From assembly GCA_019233755.1 (NCBI GenBank), contig JAFAMD010000064.1, positions 1 through 60,016 on the forward strand: DNA of 60,016 bases, written 5' to 3'. Origin of the DNA: Acidobacteriaceae bacterium. GTDB taxonomy: Bacteria > Acidobacteriota > Terriglobia > Bryobacterales > Bryobacteraceae. Of the stretch, positions 54,916 through 60,016 are shown in pieces. The notes below the pieces were generated by a model. The model was not told where the DNA came from. It saw only the letters and a list, made by a program, of their open reading frames with translations, and made no database searches. The translations under genes were made by a program, and so were the position numbers. The stretch's first letter is position 1. Every line of letters begins with the position of its first letter.

Positions 54916-56730
54916 ATGGGTTGCCTCCGCGTTCTTCTACCATTGGTCCTGGCGCTTTCTGGTACTTCGCAATCTCCCGACTCGGGAGTTCTCATAGATA
55001 ATTTCGAGAACGCCAAAACATTTCGGAACTGGACCTTCTTTAATGGTGCAGAGTTTCCTGGTGCAAGCGGCGAGCTTTCGCTTGGCCGTGGCCGCGGGGG
55101 AAACGCAGCCATCCTGGCTTACCGTTTTACCTGCCTGACCGTGAACGCCTGCGGTCATTACGTCGAAGCTATCTGGAAGGCGCCATCTCCGCTACCTGTT
55201 AACCCGGGCGCAGCTCTCTCGCTTTGGGCACGTCTGCCGCCTGACATTCGACTCGGAATTCGAGTCAGAGATCAGACTGGTCAGACGCTCCAGTTTCACG
55301 CGGACGCCCCAGGCCTGGAACATCGAAGACAGGGCGAATGGCAGCGCGTCATTGTGCCAGTCACGGCCCAAACTTCGGAGCACTGGGGAGGTAGCAACGA
55401 TGGGCACCTCCACAGCGCCATCCTCGAAATCTCGGTCCTTGCCGACTCCCGCTATCCACAGCCGGTGGAAGGCGATATGGCGTTTGACGACGTGCGCCTG
55501 CTTTCGACGACGCATTTCAGCTTCAACCTGGACTCATCTGTGCCAGTAATCGCGGCACCGGAAGAGGCGCGCCAATTACGCCCACGGCTCGGCGTCAATA
55601 TTCACTCTCTGAACGATGATCGCGCGCTCGATCTGGCACGCAACGCCGGATTCGGCTTTGTCCGGACAGATCTGCTGTGGACGAAGGTGGAAAAGCAGGG
55701 GCGCTACGATTTCACCCCATTCGACGAGTTGATGCGCTCACTCGAAGCACGCGATATGGGAGTACTCTGGATTCTCGCCTACGGACATCCTGATCACGGT
55801 GGAAAAGCACCGCAGTCATCGGAAGACATCGCCGCGTACGCTCATTTTGCGGCAGCAGCGGTTTCGCACTTTCGGGGTCATCGAGCACGTTTCGAAATCT
55901 GGAACGAACCCAATGGGCGCCAATTCCTCCCCAATCCTGCCCTCTATCCCGATTTGCTGCGGGCAGCGCTGGATGCCATCCGCCGTGAAGACAAATCTGC
56001 AGTGGTCAGCACCGGCGGAACGTCGGGACTCGATTTCCCGTTTTTGACTCGCCTGCTGCAGTCCAGTTCGGCCGCTAAGGCCAGTGCCCTCGGTGTCCAT
56101 CCGTATCGCGACTCCGGACCTGAGACGCTGATACCGGACCTGATGCTGCTCGAAGCTCTTATCCGGCGGAACGGTCTCAGCCTGCCCGTTTGGGACACCG
56201 AGTGGGGCTATTCGTCATCCATGTCCTTGTCCACGAATTCGCGGGCTGATGGCCATGGACAAATCGGCCGACAAGGTCAGGCAGTATTGGGCCTGCGCGA
56301 GTGTCTCACAGTGTGGGCGCTCGGCCTGCCGGTTGCCGTTTGGTACGATTTGCGCGACGACGGTTCGGACCCGCTCAACCGGGAGCACAATTTTGGCCTT
56401 CTCGCTCAGGATAATAGCGATAAGCCGGCCATGAAAGCGTTGCGCACACTCACCACGGCTGCACGAGAGCATACCTACACCGGGATGCTCCGCGATTTAC
56501 CCTATGGAGTGCATGCGATGCGGCTCAATGGAACGAAGGACATCGTCTTCGTTGTCTGGAACGATCAGCCGTACCTTCAACCGGAGCTGCGGTTTGAACA
56601 CGATCAACTCATTTCCACCAGCGATCTTATGGGAGGGCCGATTGTTCCAAACCTGAACAATGGAAAGTACGCATCACTTGTTCTTGACGAGAAAGCAGGG
56701 CCGGTCTATCTCCGCGTCAGAACGCCGTGA
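54916..56730 (+). CDS. Secreted glycoside-hydrolase-like protein (clan-A TIM barrel)
   Basis: A 604-residue exported protein. A short signal (GCLRVLLPLVLALSGTSQS) is followed by a beta-sandwich domain (about 25-200; VLIDNFENAKTFRNWTFF, DMAFDDVRLL), a carbohydrate-binding-like fold. Then comes a TIM barrel (about 223-500). Glu331 in RFEIWNEPNG is the likely acid/base and Glu429 in LPVWDTEWGYS the likely nucleophile, as in GH39/GH5-type retaining enzymes. HPDHGGKAPQSSEDIAAYA supports a cellulase-like fold. Residues after 505 form a beta domain. The substrate cannot be predicted. Confidence 0.82.
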   Translation: MGCLRVLLPLVLALSGTSQSPDSGVLIDNFENAKTFRNWTFFNGAEFPGASGELSLGRGRGGNAAILAYRFTCLTVNACGHYVEAIWKAPSPLPVNPGAALSLWARLPPDIRLGIRVRDQTGQTLQFHADAPGLEHRRQGEWQRVIVPVTAQTSEHWGGSNDGHLHSAILEISVLADSRYPQPVEGDMAFDDVRLLSTTHFSFNLDSSVPVIAAPEEARQLRPRLGVNIHSLNDDRALDLARNAGFGFVRTDLLWTKVEKQGRYDFTPFDELMRSLEARDMGVLWILAYGHPDHGGKAPQSSEDIAAYAHFAAAAVSHFRGHRARFEIWNEPNGRQFLPNPALYPDLLRAALDAIRREDKSAVVSTGGTSGLDFPFLTRLLQSSSAAKASALGVHPYRDSGPETLIPDLMLLEALIRRNGLSLPVWDTEWGYSSSMSLSTNSRADGHGQIGRQGQAVLGLRECLTVWALGLPVAVWYDLRDDGSDPLNREHNFGLLAQDNSDKPAMKALRTLTTAAREHTYTGMLRDLPYGVHAMRLNGTKDIVFVVWNDQPYLQPELRFEHDQLISTSDLMGGPIVPNLNNGKYASLVLDEKAGPVYLRVRTP

Positions 56731-56783
56731 ACGTTCAAGACCACAGACCCGCCATAAGCACGCCCACTGAAACTCGAGCCCGT

Positions 56784-57179
56784 TCACTTTCCCTGGGCCA
56801 ACCTGAGACCGTCTTCTAATTCATAGAGCCGGTCCTCAATTGCCTTGGTTGGCTTTCCAGCCGACTGTGCGTCAGCCAGTTTCTTCTTCTGTTTCTCGAT
56901 CTCCTTCTGCATGCCCATAATCTTTGCGGAAACAGGGGCGGCCGACATTTGCTGGGGAGCATTCTTCTCAGCCGATTTCTGACCCTTTACCGATCGGGGC
57001 TTGTGGGCCTTCGAAGGCATGGCAACCTTCTCTCCAAAATCCTCCAGAAGCTCGCGCTGCAGTTGCACCAATTCGCCGGCGAGCTCGTTGAACTTTGCGA
57101 GCAGCTCCTTTTTCGCCTGGTTGCGAAGCTTCAGGTAATTGGTCTTGGCTTCACGATATTGATCGATCGTATTGGACAT
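56784..57179 (-). CDS. Conserved-looking coiled-coil protein of unknown function
   Basis: A 131-residue basic, highly charged protein. Residues 1-50 and about 88-128 are predicted coiled coil by heptad spacing (NYLKLRNQAKKELLAKF, MQKEIEKQKKKLADAQ). A Pro/Lys-rich linker (KAHKPRSVKGQKSAEKNAPQ) joins them. There are no enzymatic motifs and no signal peptide. I do not recognise a family. It lies 53 bases from the end of the glycoside-hydrolase-like gene, facing it, and its start lies upstream of it on the ABC exporter side. Confidence 0.65.
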   Translation of the reverse strand: MSNTIDQYREAKTNYLKLRNQAKKELLAKFNELAGELVQLQRELLEDFGEKVAMPSKAHKPRSVKGQKSAEKNAPQQMSAAPVSAKIMGMQKEIEKQKKKLADAQSAGKPTKAIEDRLYELEDGLRLAQGK

Positions 57180-57215
57180 GAAATGAAATCGAGATTCATT
57201 ATAAAGTGCCGCTTG

Positions 57216-58985
57216 TTAACCCACGATCGCAGGCCCCGTCTCGACCGTGCTTTCTCCAATCTGCTGCCTCCACAACGCATAGTAAAGACCGGTGTCGGCT
57301 ACGAGCTCGGAATGAGTTCCCTGCTCCACGATCCGTCCTCTTTCAAGCACATAAATTCTGTCGGCATGCATTACGGTCGACAGGCGGTGAGCAATGAGAA
57401 TGGTCATCACGTCCGACCGCTGGCCCACCTCGCGTATCGTACGCGTAATTTCCTCTTCGGTGATGGAGTCCAGCGACGAGGTGGCTTCATCGAAGACCAG
57501 CAGGCGCGGGTTTCGCAGCAGCGCCCGTGCTATCGAGAGCCGCTGCTTTTCTCCACCCGACACCTTTACGCCGCCCTCTCCGATTAAGGTATCGAGGCCC
57601 TTATCCGCCCGCGCAAGCAGTGAGTCCGCAGCAGCGCGATGTAATACGTCCAGACACTCTTCGTCGGTCGCATCCGGACGCACAAAGAGCAGGTTCTCTC
57701 GAATCGTCCCCGAAAACAATTGCGTATCTTGCGTGACGAAGCCGATTTGCGCACGCAGCTCATCCGGATCGATGCGATCGGATTCAATGCCGTTGTAGTA
57801 CACTGCCCCGCGCTGCGGCCGGTACAGCCCCACCAGCAGCTTCACGAGCGTCGTCTTGCCGGCTCCGGAAGGTCCGACGAAGGCCACGGTCTCGCCGCGC
57901 GATAGGCGAAACGTCACGTCGCACAGCGCAGGCCGGTTTGCGGTTCTATGCTCAAAGGTGACTCGTTCAAATTCGAGCGACCTCAGGTTTCCTAAAGGCT
58001 CCGGGCTTTCCGGCTTTGGTTCCGGTGGAATCTGCAGAATCTCTTCCAGATTGTTCAAGGAGGCTTCGGTTTCACGATAGATGTTAATGATATTTCCCAG
58101 CTCCTGCAGCGGGCCGAAAATGAAAAACGAATAGATGAAGAGCGAGAAGAATTCCCCCACAGTAATGCGCTGGGTAAAGATAAGGTACAGCATCAGGAAC
58201 AAAATGCTGGTCCGCAGCAGATTGACCGATGTACCTTGCAGGAAGCTGAGGCTGCGAAGGTAGCGTACTTTCTTGAGCTCCAGCTTCAGAATCTTGCCGG
58301 TTGTCGCATTCAGTCGGTTCACCTCCTGGCGCGCCAGGCCGAGAGTCTTCACCAGTTCGATGTTGCGAAGCGATTCAGTGGTCGCGCCCGCCAGCGCCGC
58401 GGTCTCGGCCACGATCGTCTTCTGGATCGATTTGATTTTCCGGCTCAACACGGAACTGATTCCGCCGAGTAAAGGAACCGTCAGGAGGAACGCAGGGGCA
58501 ATGATCCAATCGACGCGCAAAGCATAGACCGTGACAAAGACAACCCCCACTGTCGCGGTAAAGAGTATATTGACGAAGGCGGTAATAAAGCGCTCAACAT
58601 CCGTTCGGACCTTCTGTAGCTTGCCCAGCGTCTCCCCGCTGCGCTGATCTTCAAAAATCGCGTACGGCAGGGAAAGTGACCGTTCGACCCCGTCGGCGTA
58701 CAATTCGGCTCCGGTTCGTTGCGTTACGACGTTTACGTAATAGTCTTGGAAGTTCTTTGCCACACGAGAGACGAAGGCGACGCCGACCGCCGCGGCCAGG
58801 AGAAGGCTCACACCTTCGATGAACTGCGAGGTTGTGTACTGGTGGAACCTGGTCGCGTAGCGATCAATGATATAGCGGAAGATCAGAGGGTCAAGCAACG
58901 AAAAAATCTGGTTCACCGCTGCAAGCACAAGCGCCAGAACCACTAGCGGCCAGTGTTTTTTCAGGTAATGAATCAGTAGAGCCAT
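57216..58985 (-). CDS. ABC transporter, fused permease/ATPase (exporter type)
   Basis: A 589-residue half-exporter acting as a homodimer or heterodimer. Six membrane helices lie in residues 1-310 (HWPLVVLALVLAAVNQIFSL, ILFTATVGVVFVTVYAL). The nucleotide-binding domain is at 340-575 with Walker A GPSGAGKTT, Q-loop FVTQDTQLFSG, signature VSGGEKQR, Walker B LLVFDEATSSLD and the switch His in IAHRLS. Similar proteins move lipids or peptides; substrate unknown. All catalytic residues are intact. Confidence 0.93.
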   Translation of the reverse strand: MALLIHYLKKHWPLVVLALVLAAVNQIFSLLDPLIFRYIIDRYATRFHQYTTSQFIEGVSLLLAAAVGVAFVSRVAKNFQDYYVNVVTQRTGAELYADGVERSLSLPYAIFEDQRSGETLGKLQKVRTDVERFITAFVNILFTATVGVVFVTVYALRVDWIIAPAFLLTVPLLGGISSVLSRKIKSIQKTIVAETAALAGATTESLRNIELVKTLGLARQEVNRLNATTGKILKLELKKVRYLRSLSFLQGTSVNLLRTSILFLMLYLIFTQRITVGEFFSLFIYSFFIFGPLQELGNIINIYRETEASLNNLEEILQIPPEPKPESPEPLGNLRSLEFERVTFEHRTANRPALCDVTFRLSRGETVAFVGPSGAGKTTLVKLLVGLYRPQRGAVYYNGIESDRIDPDELRAQIGFVTQDTQLFSGTIRENLLFVRPDATDEECLDVLHRAAADSLLARADKGLDTLIGEGGVKVSGGEKQRLSIARALLRNPRLLVFDEATSSLDSITEEEITRTIREVGQRSDVMTILIAHRLSTVMHADRIYVLERGRIVEQGTHSELVADTGLYYALWRQQIGESTVETGPAIVG

Positions 58986-59054
58986 ATAGCTTCATCGTGG
59001 CAGATCGCCCGATGGGATGCCTTGCGGTCACGGCCGTTGGCGCACTTTTGGCCG

Positions 59055-60016
59055 CTAGATAGGTATAGTTGCCGCGTCACTGCCTGTGCCCACCGGGTTC
59101 ACATTCACCAGAGAAGGACAGGCGCGGAGTAAAGGAATGAGCTCGCGCCGAAGGTCCTGAATTGTTGGGCGCTGCCCAGGGAGGTCCGCCATACACCTGC
59201 TCAGGAGCTTCACGAGTTCGGTAACCACAGGCGAGGGCTCGTGGCTCCGCAGGGCCCTGCGGAGCCACTTACGCGATGCTCCGGACATGGGAGGTCTGCA
59301 GTTGGTCAAGGTTTCAGCCACCATGGCGGCGATGGCATAGATGTCGGTTGCCGAATCGACAGTTTTACCTCTGCGCTGTTCAGGCGACATGTAGCCATAA
59401 GTGCCAACAACGCTATCTTCGGTTGTGAGAACCGGCTCATGCGTCTGATGAAGAGCGTGAAGTTTCGCCAGCCCAAAGTCGAGCACGGTGATTTTTTCCA
59501 TACCTCCGCTAGCGCCCGAAATAAGGACGTTCTCCGGTTTGAGATCGCGATGGACAACGCCGCTTGCATGGGCGCAATACATCGCCTCGCAGAGTTGGTC
59601 GAACCAGCCCGCTGCTCTCACTGGCCGGATCTGGCCGATGCGCAACATTTCGGCACGCCAGGAAAGGCCGGCAACAAACTGCATCACGAGATAGGCACCG
59701 TCTCCGCGCAGCGATCCGAAATCGTAGATGGCCACGATATTCGGATGCTGAAGCCGTGCGGCGGCGCGGGCCTCACGTTCAAAGCGGCGCAGTGCGGCGT
59801 TGTTCCCAAACAGCCGGCCGGTCATCACCTTGATGGCAACAACGCGGTCCAGGCGAAGGTCAGAGGCTTGGTACACCGCACCCATGCCGCCTGATCCGAT
59901 CCGCCGTTCCAGGCGGTACTTGCCGTCGATGACACGCTCGATCGGCAACGTCAGACTAAGTACGCTGCCGTCCGCCTCACAGTGGGTAGACGGGCTGGTG
60001 TAACAACATCCGCAGG
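59055..60016 (-). CDS. Ser/Thr protein kinase (PknB-like), N-terminus cut by window
   Basis: A Hanks-type kinase. IGSGGMGAVYQA is the glycine loop, VVAIKVMTG the catalytic Lys, GVVHRDLKPENVLI the catalytic loop and VLDFGLAKL the Mg-binding DFG. The frame stays open past TTG 59948 to the window end and reads CGCCYTSPSTHCEADGS before the kinase domain. Acidobacterial kinases often start with such a Cys-rich ribbon, so the real start lies beyond 60016. After the kinase domain only about 30 residues remain; there is no membrane helix or sensor domain. The activation and substrate lobe is short, and a Pro/Ser-rich segment replaces part of helix G. Confidence 0.88.
   Translation of the reverse strand, partial: CGCCYTSPSTHCEADGSVLSLTLPIERVIDGKYRLERRIGSGGMGAVYQASDLRLDRVVAIKVMTGRLFGNNAALRRFEREARAAARLQHPNIVAIYDFGSLRGDGAYLVMQFVAGLSWRAEMLRIGQIRPVRAAGWFDQLCEAMYCAHASGVVHRDLKPENVLISGASGGMEKITVLDFGLAKLHALHQTHEPVLTTEDSVVGTYGYMSPEQRRGKTVDSATDIYAIAAMVAETLTNCRPPMSGASRKWLRRALRSHEPSPVVTELVKLLSRCMADLPGQRPTIQDLRRELIPLLRACPSLVNVNPVGTGSDAATIPI

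Overview
The window looks like a chromosomal segment of an Acidobacteriota bacterium, possibly near Bryobacterales/Solibacter (lineage is an inference). The signs are a GC-rich dense gene layout, an 814-residue orphan duplicated permease of the acidobacterial ADOP type, a VWFA-related secreted protein of the acidobacterial kind, frequent TTG/GTG starts, and a core ribosomal block (rplM-rpsI-rpsB-tsf-pyrH-frr). No CRISPR array, tRNA, rRNA, insertion sequence or phage gene was seen.

Layout. 0.2-2.4 kb: molybdenum cofactor genes moeA-moaC-mogA with overlapping starts and stops, followed by a VWFA-like secreted protein. 3.7-6.1 kb: a MEMO-family protein with a possible PqqD-like N-terminus, a VOC protein and a decayed ABM-type monooxygenase. 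6.1-11.3 kb: a TolC-EmrA-EmrB efflux operon divergent from a TetR regulator, with a palindrome between them. 11.3-12.6 kb: a broken TPR gene and an epoxide-hydrolase-like enzyme. 12.6-15.1 kb: the ADOP permease. 15.1-22.6 kb: a five-gene reverse-strand operon for glycan work at the envelope (lipase-maturation-factor-like protein, DUF2961/GH172 protein, and two paralogous GT39-like membrane proteins flanking a GT2-methyltransferase fusion).

22.9-30.3 kb: the most interesting region. A reverse-strand operon appears to encode a UBP-type zinc finger protein, a transglutaminase-DUF2126 amidoligase, a circularly permuted ATP-grasp/alpha-E fusion, and a second transglutaminase-like protein. Together these are two predicted amide-bond-forming enzymes, two predicted cysteine peptidases, and a domain that in eukaryotes binds the free C-terminus of ubiquitin. 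A small Cys-rich protein converges on this operon.

30.6-35.1 kb: ribosomal protein and translation genes with a promoter, two structured RNA leaders and a terminator. 35.1-41.8 kb: an RND efflux operon (RND pump, adaptor, TolC). 42.1-43.5 kb: a dihydrolipoamide-dehydrogenase/mercuric-reductase-like flavoprotein. 43.6-49.7 kb: a large secreted NHL-repeat protein broken by two apparent frameshifts, then a DUF2252 gene broken by one; the clustering suggests decay or local sequence error. 49.8-53.5 kb: a signalling group (STAS protein, receiver-HATPase fusion, hybrid kinase with HPT). 53.6-60 kb: a racemase homologue without its catalytic cysteines, a GNAT, a secreted glycoside-hydrolase-like protein, a coiled-coil protein, an ABC exporter and a Ser/Thr kinase cut by the window end.
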